Shown here one piece after another: positions 35,401 to 44,645 of a stretch of 64,000 nt of DNA. This DNA comes from Gentiana macrophylla. Taxonomy: Eukaryota; Streptophyta; Magnoliopsida; Gentianales; Gentianaceae. Each line of letters starts with the position of its first letter. The first letter of the stretch is position 1. Under the pieces are notes generated by a model that was not told the DNA's origin, did not search any database, and saw nothing but the letters and a program-made list of their open reading frames with translations. A program made the position numbers and the translations under genes. Where the stretch lies: positions 47,819,947 through 47,883,946 of the forward strand of contig CM047806.1 in NCBI GenBank assembly GCA_026214975.1. Reading direction: 5' to 3'.

Positions 35401-36734
35401 CTTTTCCCTTAATTCTAGTGGATTTTCTCTATTGTCAAACTGTCCAACTAGCAGTTGGAACAGTATTTCCTATCTCAATCCAACTAGCCGTTGGATATCA
35501 CCTAAGTATATAAAGGAGCTTTAGTTGTAGTAGTTTTATTAAACCAACGAGACACCTGAACACTCGCTCATTTTCCACTATCTCCTTGTATATCTTGATA
35601 TCTTCACTACATCTCTAAGGATATCCGTGAAACAAATTAAGTTTTTGCAAAGCCCTTGTCAGTGTGTTGAAATACAGACTGTCTGTCAAGTTAAATTGAC
35701 ATAATCCTTGAAAGCTTTAATTTCTAATATATCAGTAGTGTTGTCCTTTTGGAATACAATTCCTTGGCAGCACTGCAGCTTCCCCGTATTACATATGCAT
35801 AGTTGTAGAGAATGAAGATATCACGCTTTTCTAGGGTCATGAATCTTATAAGCCATGACATGAAAAGGTTGTTTTCGGTGTCCCGTATGTATTTAAGGTC
35901 CTTTGTGTCAGGAGCAGGTATCTCACAAGTGAGATACTTCATTTTCTCTTGGGCCGGTAACAAACACATTCACCGATTGGAAGACAAACAGTCCGGGCCC
36001 GGGGCTTACTCCTGAGTAAGAGTCAGACTCTGCAGGCACGACCCGGGCCGAACTCCGGATTAGTTGGACCTGGGGGTTCTGGATACCGGGGGCTTTAAGC
36101 AAAAAAAAAAAAAAAAAAAAAAAAGACAAACAGCCTACTAGACCTAATTACCAACTAATTACACCTCAAATGGCTATAAACAGCCTGATTAATGTTTAAA
36201 TTGTCATTTAAAATATACTGCTACATTTCGGGATCGGAGTGCCCAATGTTTAGGGTACCTATTGACAGAATATTCCTTGATTAGGATAGTCATGAGTTTG
36301 AAATTTAAGTTAGAGTTGTTTTATCTTATATTCGGCTGCTGTCTGATATATACCATTTTTCAAGGGTTGAGTGAAAGCACTTCTCGTACTTGACTTTCCT
36401 ATCATATTTGTTTTTCTAACTCACCTCAAACAAACTAATGGTATATACTATCTGGCATCAACGGGATTGTAAGGTGTTTCAGCTTATACACCGGCCAATT
36501 TATACAGTTGTGGAAGATATGTGGAATATTTTCGGGTTGTTTGTGTTCCCGAAACAAAGTGGAAAGTATAGATTGAGCTGGTCAATTGTGTTTAACTGTG
36601 GATTGGATATGAAGGTGCACAAATGCAGAGTTAGTTGATTGTATTTTGAGCTGACGCGCTCCTAAATGATTTTACAGATGTTCATGTTATAATAAAATAT
36701 TGGATTTACCACAGACATACACGCACCAAAAAAA

Positions 36735-36765
<31 letters not shown>

Positions 36766-37417
36766 TGATAAGAGTATCACCTTTAACTTGATTCCCATTC
36801 ATTTCTGTCATTAACCATAACCTGATTGTGGTTGCATTATTCTGTGATTTGGGGAGCTTTCGTAGTAAAAATACCTTGAGTTCTTGGTAAGTTCGATTCA
36901 ATTATCAAACTAGATCATTGATTAGTTGACTTGAATGTTCTACGTTCATTGTAGTTTGTGTCAACATGAATAATGTACGTCTCTAGCGTTTCTTTCTTAA
37001 GTTCTTTAGCAGCAAATACATGTGAAATTTGGCTACTCAAACATTCACTCTTTTGGTTTGCAAAAGAGTAAAATGATCTGTTAGTGATTATTTGATTCCA
37101 GAAAAGCGGAACTAGTTTTGGGTACAAAGGACCTATTACACGTAGGAAAAGTATTGAGCACCCGTCGATGCCTATGTACGAAAATGGATTCCTATTCGAA
37201 GTGTCTAAACCCCACCAAGTAGATATAACTGAGTTGTTTTTTTTAATATATTGCATTGGACAGTCAGACAGGACATAATTGTGAAATCTGCAAAAAGGTC
37301 CCTCATAAAGATTCATATTATAGCTATGCCACCAATGTGTAAAAGATGTTCAAGTGATATTTACTGATAGGGACTCATATTTTCTATGCAGTTTTTCTGG
37401 CAATGAGAACGATCTGA
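26444..37417 (+). CDS. Tail-anchored protein with syntaxin-6 N-terminal domain (SNARE-like)
   Basis: Five coding exons join in frame: 26444-26520, 26861-26975, 27367-28008, 28105-28288 and 37392-37417, giving 347 residues. All four introns have GT...AG ends. Residues 6-80 (DRWEKDPFFSAAEEVQESAD, then RTW, then KWQLEEFEHAV) fit the syntaxin-6 N-terminal helical domain found in Golgi/endosomal SNAREs. The middle is low in recognisable motifs. A Cys-rich segment (CYDRNKGCLEGCKNCC) precedes HGWYGAIQRQLQRSQYQMQY. A hydrophobic tail at about 328-345 would anchor it, with a short lumenal end. I see no canonical Q-SNARE motif, so a trafficking role is inferred from the domain only. It matches plant proteins annotated as Syntaxin/t-SNARE family. 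The start at 26444 is the first ATG before the conserved domain. It converges with the DUF620 gene. Confidence 0.88.
29020..29058 (-). repeat. GCAATG hexanucleotide repeat inside RNase H
   Basis: Six to seven copies of CAATGG in tandem lie exactly in the conserved RNase H segment after CDNKAA, adding an Ala-Ile run to the predicted protein on the minus strand. Confidence 0.95.
29183..29417 (+). mobile_element. tRNA-derived SINE inserted in copia RNase H
   Basis: The insert has a pol III A-box-like TGGCCTAGTGGT near its 5' end and a B box GTTCGATTCCC about 60 bp later, and ends in a T run. A perfect 18-bp target duplication TTGTATTCTGCCTCAGCT flanks it (29165-29182 and 29418-29435). The duplicated bases encode the AEAEYK motif of the disrupted RNase H, which therefore occurs twice. 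Confidence 0.9.
31843..32245 (-). repeat. Tandem duplication of about 190 bp in copia integrase
   Basis: Copies at about 31843-32033 and 32058-32245 share CGTAACAAACCACCG, CTTCCCACTTAAAGTTCAG or close variants, TTGCAGGCCCCCA and GGGAAGGGTAATTCTTTC. They cover the start of the integrase core on the minus strand. Copies differ at roughly one base in ten to fifteen. Confidence 0.9.
32531..34490 (-). mobile_element. Copia element B (3'-truncated), within intron 4
   Basis: On the minus strand: LTR 34490-34319 (172 bp, termini TGTAGA...TCTACA), primer-binding site TGGTATCAGAGC directly downstream (complement of 34307-34318), gag (34112-33672: NADNNLVMSWLIGSMTP, then DIWEAV), a protease remnant (33639-33412), a pre-integrase region (LWHFRLGHPNFQ, 33372-33160) and a second integrase up to about 32531, where it abuts element A. 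The zinc knuckle and protease active site appear deleted between gag and 33640. Confidence 0.8.
34500..35229 (-). mobile_element. Copia element C: LTR, primer site and gag start
   Basis: On the minus strand a probable LTR (about 35229-34940, starting TGTAAATGGC) is followed by a primer-binding site TGGTATCGGAGC (complement of 34928-34939) and the start of gag near 34904. The readable gag part (LKLNGLNYLQWSQF, then REKMAYLTG and MIMAWLINSMEP) is a copia-type gag N-terminus. It stops where the LTR of element B begins. Confidence 0.7.
35318..35661 (+). mobile_element. Probable solo copia LTR, plus strand
   Basis: It starts TGTTAGAATATTTGG, has a good TATA box (GTATATAAAGGAG at about 35505) and ends near CCCTTGTCA. 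The flank GTTGA (35313-35317) recurs at 35666-35670, a few bases beyond the proposed end, so the duplication and right boundary are unsure. Confidence 0.5.
35724..35969 (-). pseudogene. Copia gag fragment (element E)
   Basis: The minus-strand frame reads QEKMKYLTCEIPAPD and NNLFMSWLIRFM, matching the gag N-terminal region of elements B and C but diverged from both. It is broken on both sides, with a SINE immediately upstream. Confidence 0.75.
35992..36122 (+). mobile_element. Short retroposon (SINE-like) with poly(A) tail
   Basis: A GC-rich body (TCCGGGCCCGGGGC ... GGATACCGGGGGC) ends in TTTAAGC and a run of about 25 A. The direct repeat AAGACAAACAG flanks it (35981-35991 and 36123-36133). 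The text CCGGATTAGTTGGACC and the GGATACCGGG end are in the style of plant SINE 3' parts, but the pol III boxes are not clear, so a truncated copy is likely. Confidence 0.75.
36420..36757 (+). mobile_element. 5'-truncated LINE tail with poly(A)
   Basis: The frame at 36438-36638 begins VYTIWHQRDCKVFQ, like the C-terminal end of plant LINE reverse transcriptases (YxIWxERNxRxF). About 90 bp of trailer with an AATAAAATA signal leads to a run of about 29 A near 36728-36756. The 5' end is not defined. No clear target duplication was found. Confidence 0.65.
37392..37417 (+). CDS. Last coding exon (26 nt) of the syntaxin-6-like gene
   Basis: After the acceptor TTTCTATGCAG, the 26 nt complete the split Val codon and add seven more residues (FLAMRTI) and TGA. 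This extends the hydrophobic run of exon 4 (SAVVLLCLI) into a full membrane span, as in relatives of this family. If the exon 4 donor (GGTGAGCC at 28288) were ignored, translation would end after a polar tail (GEPANKNLSFC), which is less plausible for a tail anchor. Confidence 0.8.
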
Positions 37418-38589
37418 CTTTTACTGATTCGGGAGTGATGAATGGTATGTCGTGTTGGACAACACGTTTCCGCAAACCTTGTGCATGCAGTTTGTCACTG
37501 ATGGTTAAAGAAGCTCATTTTCCGGTGTCATCTTTGTAATTATACCTGAAGCGCCGCCATTACTCAGGTTTATGCTTGACAAGTTAAATTCTTTAGATAC
37601 CTTGGTTTTCATAATCCTTCTTCCATGGCGTGCCATTATCGATAGAGGCGTGCACCTGCCATTTTCATCTTCTAACTAAAATGTTGATTCCAATTCAATG
37701 ATGAATGGTTTTGTTGCATAACCAACTTGTTACATCTTGTATAATAGCAGTGTTGTTTACTTATTTACCCTTGTTCCTTCACCAATGTGGTGCTACACTT
37801 TGTTTGTTGTAATAATTTTATATAATCCTTTCTCTCTTTTTTGTGTTTCCTTTTTGGATACTGTCATTCATATGTAAATAATATCAGTTTATGCAAAAGG
37901 GGGTAATAGTTTCCTTTTTGATACTGTCATTCCATATGACCATTTGACTTGTCCAGTATGTAAGGTTATTCTCTTCATGTCATATCCCACATTACATTTG
38001 TTTTGCCACTAAAATTCCATTTATTTTGCTGCTATAAATACCCCCTTTGTGGAAATCAGTCGGTTTGTTTTTCTTGAATTCCATTATCTAATCTTCTTCG
38101 AAGTTGTTTAAATCTTCTAGTAGGATTACATTAGCACATTACATATATCTTTTGAGTGTATTAATCGATATGAAATCATACATTAGCACAATACAAAATT
38201 GTCTTTCCTGTCTTTTCTTTGTTGCATCAAACTGAAATGAAGGAGGAATACCAACTTTAGAACATTTTAGAGTTCGCTAAAAAAGAAGGAAAAAGACACT
38301 TTTAGAGCTCGGGACATTGCATGGTTGTCTTCGAAGTAGTAAACTAAAGACATTCGACACCCAATGTATGGCAAGGTAGCGAAAACTCTTGTTACTTTTA
38401 TGCAAAACGGTTGAACAGTACTGAAAATGATTCAATGATCATGTATATACACTTGAGAGATGTCAACATCAAACCTCAATGGAGTTGTTCTTGTCTAACT
38501 AAATTAATGTTGTTGTTTGTCAGATTTCCTATGCCCCCTTTCCCCCCTATTGCATAAAGCTAAAACAACTACTACAACTTAGTCCATTC
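37418..38589. other. Intergenic region between convergent genes (3' ends)
   Basis: This must hold the 3' UTRs of both host genes. It contains a short direct repeat (GTTTCCTTTTTG and ATACTGTCATTC, near 37845 and 37909) and a TATAAATACCCCC near 38033 that resembles a promoter or LTR scrap but has no gene attached. No coding sequence is supported. Confidence 0.5.
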
Positions 38590-41301
38590 CTAGGAACCCT
38601 TCCTCATAACAATGTTCGAGACGTTGACATCACGCTGTTTCTCCAAAGTAGCAGCTCTTGCTCTTGCTCTTGCTCTTACCCTACCCCGTTCGCGTGGATT
38701 CTCACATACTTCACCATATCGTAACTCAGCAGGAGGGATGAAGCAGTCCATCGACAGACCCGGGACATTGAAAGCTACTTCCTCCACCGACCAAGCTTCT
38801 TCCATCCTGGTCTTAGTATGACTGACTGCGGTGTCACCAAACCTGAAAAGAGTTACCATCGAACGCCCAGAGTGAGCGATCATTATCCCATCAACGGCTC
38901 TGTAATCATGAAGAAACGAACTGATAGTTGTTTCCCAGTAAACGGCGTCTCCTCCATTCGGTTGGATACGGGTCAAATGAGAGTCTTCTAAGTGCACAAG
39001 AAGCCCTGTTTTCTGACTGAAATAACCGAGCAATACATGCCGTATCACTTCTGCTGGTCCCTCACTCCTAGCCTTCAATGTTTGCGCGTCCGCACAAAGT
39101 TTTAGAACAAAGCAATCCTCACCGTTTATCTTCTTTTCACCTGTGCATCTTGCACCGCAAAACATGTTCGCAGTAGTTCTCGGGTCAAGGCCCTATATAT
39201 ATATATATATGTGGAAAAGTAAAACTCAGAGGATCACCAAAAGACAGAACCTCAACAAATACAAGAATTTCCAATGGACCATAATCACTAAAATGATGAT
39301 TACCTGAAGGGCACGGCGCAATGGTCGAGCTCGATCTTGCCATATTTCATTAAAAATTAAATGAATTCTAAGAAATAATCGAGCTTACGAGTCGAGTCGA
39401 GCTATATCGAGTACTTAGAGAGCCGAGTTTCGAGCCCGAATGTTTTTAGTCGAGTCGAGCCTTAGGGAGTATCGACTCGACTTGACTCGGCTCGATTACA
39501 CCCCTAATTGCATCAGAGGCTCAAAAGACAAGAATTTCCAATGGACCATAATAATGACCAAAATGATGATTACCTGAAGAGCACGGCGCAATGGTCTGAC
39601 GGGTCCCTTAGCAGTATGGGCTCCAAGCCAGGGTGTATGCCTCCAAACGATATCCCCATTGCAACCAGCATGAACCTTGCTGGTACCAAGAGCAAGCTCA
39701 ACATACCACATATCTGGATTCATTTGCCATAGTACAAACCCTCCAGACTCAGCTGTTCTAGAATGCCTGCCCTTGATGACCTTTGTAGCAGTTTCCATAT
39801 CATAAGCCAACATCCTAACTTTTCCCATTGCATATGCATTTTGAATGGTGCTTTGACGCTTTTGTCCTCCACATGCAGCTGTATACTGCTGCAGTATATA
39901 CTGAGCAGAAGAACTTTCCTGCATACATATGGCCAACATCATAAGATTATAGAACAATTATGATATCATCTACTAACGGACACGATTTCCTTCCTAATCC
40001 GCTATACGCATTTTACATCCTATAAGAGCACTTAGGGTTGGGATTCAAGAAGCCACAAGGAACAAATGATAGAGGAAAGCAAGTTACACATGTAAAGACA
40101 AGTCACAAACTACATGTTCAGCTCATCTCAGAAGCTAATGAAACCAAACAGTTTAAGCCTTTCAGAGTGTTTGGTAGCCAAAAGACAAGAAGATATTCAT
40201 AGAAGAAAAAAAAAAAATGCCCATTCCAGTTTGTTAGATCATAACCAAATTCTTATTCTTGACTATTCAACTCCATGGAATAGAACTGATCTAAATTAAC
40301 ATGCTTCCATGATTTCCACCTTGTAAAAAGACTCTTTACTCCATCAAACATACATCTGCTAGTATTTGTATAATCCAAATGTATTTCATCTAGCCCCCTA
40401 AACAAGGAAAACAGACTGCATTTTGTAAGGCCCAAAATTGCTTATAATCACTAAATGCTTCCCTAAAGATAATGATGAATTTTTGGACATTGGGGCCTAA
40501 CAAGTGCAGAAACTAACAAATGTATTCTTCTTCTTTTTTTCCCTTGCATTTATTACAATATCATTGGACATGTTGAAATGAAAAATATTATTGTTATATC
40601 AGGTGATAAAGTATGTCAAAAAAATTAAGTACAATGAAAGATAAGACAAAATGCAGGGTTGGGGTCATAATAAAGATTTTTTTATTTTTATTTTTGAAAA
40701 AAAAAAAAAAAAACAACTACTATCATTTTATGTCCTTTCACTGAAGAAAAAGAAAAAAGAAAGAAGAAAAAAGAAAAAGAAAAAGGAAAAGAACTTCACA
40801 GCTTTTAAGTAAAAAAGCAAGAGATAGAGAGACAGAGAGACTGACAATGGGGGTGCCCTTGATACAGAGATGAGGTACAGAGTCGTTATTGCTAACGTGC
40901 ACCGGGGCAAGCGGCGCACCCAGAACACCAAGAAGTAGCCTAAGATCCGACCTTTGAAAATCCGGGAATGAGGCAGAACCGGCGGACGTTAGTGAAGGAT
41001 TCCGACAAAGCCAGGTCCCCCACTTATTATCAGACTTATTATTAGAGTCAACACTCTCCGACAGCTTCGGATCCGGACCTTCCCTCAACGGAGACAATGT
41101 ATCCACACCGGGCCTCAAACTCCCGGATCTCGAAATGAACACTTCCGGTGGGGGGACATTGCTGTTCTTCTTTCGCTGCCGCCGGAGCCCAGAAGCAGAC
41201 GACGATGGTGATTGGCTTCTTCTCCCCCTAGACCGACCCGGGGATAAACCCCTCACTACTTCCTGTTTAAGCGCTGAAAAGAAACCTTGTTTTCTTTCCA
41301 T
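38590..41301 (-). CDS. DUF620 family protein
   Basis: Three coding exons join in frame on the minus strand: 41301-40846, 39918-39574 and 39192-38590, giving 467 residues with GT...AG introns of 927 and 381 bp. The N-terminus (MERKQGFFSALKQEVVRGLS, then SPGRSRGRRSQSPSSS) is the usual basic, Ser/Arg-rich start of this plant family. Exon 2 begins SSSAQYILQQYTAACGG and carries NAYAMGKVRML and NPDMWYVEL. Exon 3 has GEDCFVLKL, GYFSQKTGLLV and YRAVDGIMIAHSGRS. DUF620 is plant-specific and its biochemical role is not known to me. The ATG at 41301 is chosen because it starts the conserved N-terminal block. The end (ERGRVRARARARAATLEK) has an Arg-Ala run from a hexanucleotide repeat and may vary. Length is normal for the family. 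Confidence 0.93.
38650..38681 (-). repeat. CTTGCT hexanucleotide run in DUF620 exon 3
   Basis: Four tandem copies of GCTCTT or close variants encode the RARARARA run near the C-terminus, outside the conserved domain. Confidence 0.85.
39262..39596 (-). repeat. Partial duplication of exon 2 end and donor within intron 2
   Basis: A segment of about 66 bp at 39529-39596, which includes the last 23 nt of exon 2 and its splice donor, recurs at 39262-39326 inside intron 2 with few differences. About 200 bp between the copies ends in TCGATTACACCCCTA, a hAT-type terminus, and is full of CGAGTCGAG words. The second copy keeps a donor-like CAGGTAATC. Confidence 0.85.
39919..40845 (-). other. DUF620 intron 1
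   Basis: The 927-bp intron has a GTCAGT donor and a TATGCAG acceptor on the minus strand. It contains A-rich runs near 40695 and an AAGAAA-type purine run at 40745-40795, but no inserted element could be recognised. Confidence 0.8.
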
Positions 41302-41549
41302 ATTCACCTGGATTAATGAGTAGCAGTTACAATTAATGCTGCTGCAGTCTACACAGTAGTGGTGGAGAATGAGATGATATGAAAGAGATGGGATGGAGGA
41401 GCAGAGGAGAGGGGAAATGCTGAAGGTGTCTACTCAGTGTGAAGAAACGACATATTTTGCTATAACCAATTTGTGAGAATATTTTACTCCCTCGCTTCGC
41501 ATTTAACCGTCATACATGTCAAAAACACACATATTAAAAAGCCGCTCAC

Positions 41550-41890
41550 TTTTTTTTGAAAAGTTAAAGAGTTTTATTCACCGCCTTAATAACGAGAAGT
41601 ACATGAGAGGGAGGAGAGGAACCCCATTCCACAGTACCAACTAGTTGTAGGCCATATCTGGCTAAAAGATGGACGGAGATACTTCCTTACCGTTTCACAA
41701 AAGAAAAAGAAAATGAGACAAAAACAGACAGCAAAGTGCAACAGTTTTCTAAATTTTTTTCAACTAGAGACCAGTCTTCTTTGTCGGAGAGAATCCGTTG
41801 GAAAACAGTCTCCTTCAAATACCACCAGGAAATAATCCCAAGAAATGGCATAAACGAGAGCATTATAGAGAGCTAAAGCTTCCCCCTTCC
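41550..41890 (-). mobile_element. LINE 3' end (RNase H tail), minus strand
   Basis: On the minus strand a degenerate frame reads EALALYNALVYAIS and later VHLLARYGLQLVGTVEW, the C-terminal RNase H end typical of plant LINEs, with a frameshift between. A stop is followed by an A run (plus-strand TTTTTTTT at about 41551). It is 5'-truncated and sits about 250 bp upstream of the DUF620 start codon. Confidence 0.75.
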
Positions 41891-42293
41891 CCGTTCATTT
41901 TAACTGTCATAATTGCTAAAAGCATACGTATTATAAAAAGTAGTTAATGTTTTGATTTAATATCAAAGTAACAATTACACATCTTTAATATAATTAATTC
42001 AATGTTGTTTTTAATCTTGCATACCTTAATAACTAAGAATAGATATAGAAAAATGCAATAAATAATGTTTTAAAAATATAACTACGACAGATAAAAAGAA
42101 AATTTATTTTTAACAACTACGACAATTAAATAGGAACGAAACTGACCTGACAATATTACATATATATTATTTACTACCTCCGTTTGAAATGTTAGCCCGT
42201 TTGAGTTTTCCACATGATTAAAAAAGTTGATTAAATTGATTATTTGTCATTAGCTTTGATGAGAAAGACTAAAATGACCATTGAATGTCATTA
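41891..42293. other. Stowaway/MITE-like remnants upstream of the gypsy element
   Basis: TTCCCCGTTCATTTTAACTG (about 41893) pairs with CAATTAAATAGGAACG near 42115, and TACTACCTCCGTTTGAAATG at about 42176 looks like the start of another such element cut by the gypsy insertion at 42294. A third such start, TACTCCCTCGCTTCGCATTT, is at 41487. Matching right ends are incomplete. Confidence 0.4.
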
Positions 42294-42379
42294 TGTAATA
42301 TTCGATTTCGGGAAAGAAAGCAGATGTCGATTTCATGAGTAACTAAATATTATATTTATCTTTTATGGATTAAAGTATG

Positions 42380-42450
<71 letters not shown>

Positions 42451-44550
42451 CTAACTAATATGTATATATATGTTATTTTGGGGCTGAGTTGTAAATTATG
42501 TGTTTTAGGGTGTTAATTGCAAGTTAGTTAGTGAGAGAGGCTATATTTGGGGAAATAACCTCCCCACTAATCAAAAAGGAAATTAATCGAAGCTTGAGCG
42601 TTAAAATTCTGGGGTTGAGATCAAGGAAGGAGGAGGAGAGGTTTTCTCAATTTCACGGTGCGTTTCTACTCCGATTTCATGTTCGTTTGAAGCAAGAGCA
42701 TCGTGAGAAGGCAAGGATCGTGTTGATACCAAGTTTTCCAGGTTTTGTCAAGGTAAGAGATTAACCCTAATCTTGGTTTCATCACGTTTGATCACGTTTG
42801 GGTTGAAGGGGTTGCCTACTTCGTAGCTTTGAGTATTAGAGACCTTAATCCTAATCGGTTCTTGTTTTGGCTTTGGACTAATTAGGGTGTTGTTGGAGTT
42901 GGAGTAATACCTGATTTTACGAAAGCTTCGGAGTTTTGGTGCCTTAATAAGGTGAGAAATCTTCTATTGTATTAATTACGTTTGCAAGATTTTAGGGTTT
43001 GGTTTTGAGGATGTTTTGGTGTTGGATTCATGCTTAGAAGTTATCTCTTTTGTAGCTTGGTGTTATGGGATGTTAGGCATTTAATCGTCTTCTCTGCATT
43101 TTGTGGTTTAGAATGAGGTTAAAATTGGTTGGGTATGATTAGGAATCGTCAAAGTGTAGAAAACTGTTCTTTCTTGGTGCAGTCGGACCCGTCCGTACGG
43201 ATAGAACCTTTATCTGTACGGATAGATCACAGTATCGGGCTGAGAGTTTGTTCAGAGATATGTCCGTACGGATACCTCGTTCTATCCGTCCGGATAGGTT
43301 GTCCAGCCTAAGGTGGCCTTATTTTTATGTGTTTTAAGCTATGAGGCGAGTTCTAGATGTTACCCCTTGATGTATTAACACTAAATGAACATGAACAAGC
43401 CATGATTAAGTTTCTGATGCGTTTAGTTCCGGCACCGAATGTACTCTTCAAGGGAGTTGAAGTTCGGGACCGTCGGAAGGGTATGATTGGCCTGTGCTTT
43501 GATGAATTAGTATTCATCAAGGTCTGTGTATGTGTTAGGATTTGTGTATGTGTTAGGATTTGTCCGTGTCTAGTGGTCTAGGATGAGAGTAGTATGTGTG
43601 AGGGAGATTAATTGAAAACACTTAGGTGGCTAGTTAATCGTTCTAATAAACAACGTACTTGACTAGTAAAAGATTAAACAACATGTCTCTCTTGGATAGG
43701 CACCAGACTATATCGCGATGCACGTGCTACCTCTGAAGGTGGAGGAACTCCGTAGGTCAAAAGACCCTAAGTACGGAGGGACTCTGCTGAGACGCGCGAG
43801 CTATCGGAGTCTACCTATTCTAGTCTCCGTGGATATTGGTGTGATCCACTAATATGTTGCCAAGAGTGTCCCAAAGGTGGATACGCGTAGTGCCCTTGAG
43901 AGCAGTTGTAACAAAGATAAGTTAAGTTAGAAACGTTTAGTCACAACATGTTGATGAGCATGAAGTGAACCCTAGAATTGAGTCGGTCAAACCGAGATAA
44001 CGTAATATCTTTGTAAACCTTTCTTGTGAAATCTAGTTAACGCAATAGCTTCTGTTTCTTACTAAGTACCTTTGTACTTACCTCGAATGCATTTTGTTGT
44101 GTTTGGGGGTTGAGAAGATGAACAGGTCGATCCGGAGTTTGACGAGGCTTATGAAGACGATGTTTGATGATTGTTATAATTAAACTATTGGATGTTCTTT
44201 TTTTGGATTGTTATGATGTAATTTCATTACAAGACTTGTGGTTTTTTTTTTGATGACTTTTCCTTATAAGACATTTGTTGTACCTTTTCCTTTACTTTAG
44301 ACATCGTACTGGTTTTAAGATTTTATTTCTTTTTCGTGGATGTAAGTTATCTTTCTATCTAAAGTATGTTCGTGTTTCTATTCTTGTCTTGTATAAAAAA
44401 AAATATAGACCCGAGTCTCTTTAGCTTCCGTTTAAATGCGAAACTCGATACGACGTAGTAAGGTTTACGTATAATATAGAATTTATTTTATATTATACGT
44501 GCCGAACGTTCTAATTCCGGTAAGGACTCGGTATCCGAACGGGCATTACT
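42294..44550 (+). mobile_element. 5' LTR
   Basis: It starts TGTAATATTCG and ends near GGGCATTACT, where the expected GCGTTACA is altered by two changes. It contains an AT microsatellite (42383-42449), the palindrome array at 43192-43296, and the block GTACTCTTCAAGGGAGTTG shared with the LTR at 1050-3232. Confidence 0.85.
43192..43296 (+). repeat. TCCGTACGGA palindrome array in 5' LTR
   Basis: Four motifs: TCCGTACGGA at 43192-43201 and 43263-43272 (perfect palindromes), TCTGTACGGA at 43213-43222, and TATCCGTCCGGATA at 43283-43296 (near-palindrome). Most are followed by TA. The position is equivalent to that of the GACGGGCG array in the LTR at 1050-3232. Confidence 0.9.
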
Positions 44551-44645
44551 GGTTGGTATCGAGACACGCATCCTTTAGATTTCCTTTCTTGAGATAAGTT
44601 TCTTTAGATCCCTTAGTAACATTCTCGATCTTCTTGATCTTTCGA

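Noticed and set aside
36915..37316. 133-codon minus-strand frame
   Set aside because: It lies within intron 4 just before the last exon, has no recognisable domain, and no transposon signature supports it.
40728..41307. DUF620 reading extended past exon 1 into Phe/Leu-rich sequence, and a GTG start at 41307
   Set aside because: The extension crosses the GTCAGT donor at 40845 into a purine-rich intron. Family structure resumes at 39918. ATG at 41301 begins the conserved N-terminus, so a GTG start is not needed.
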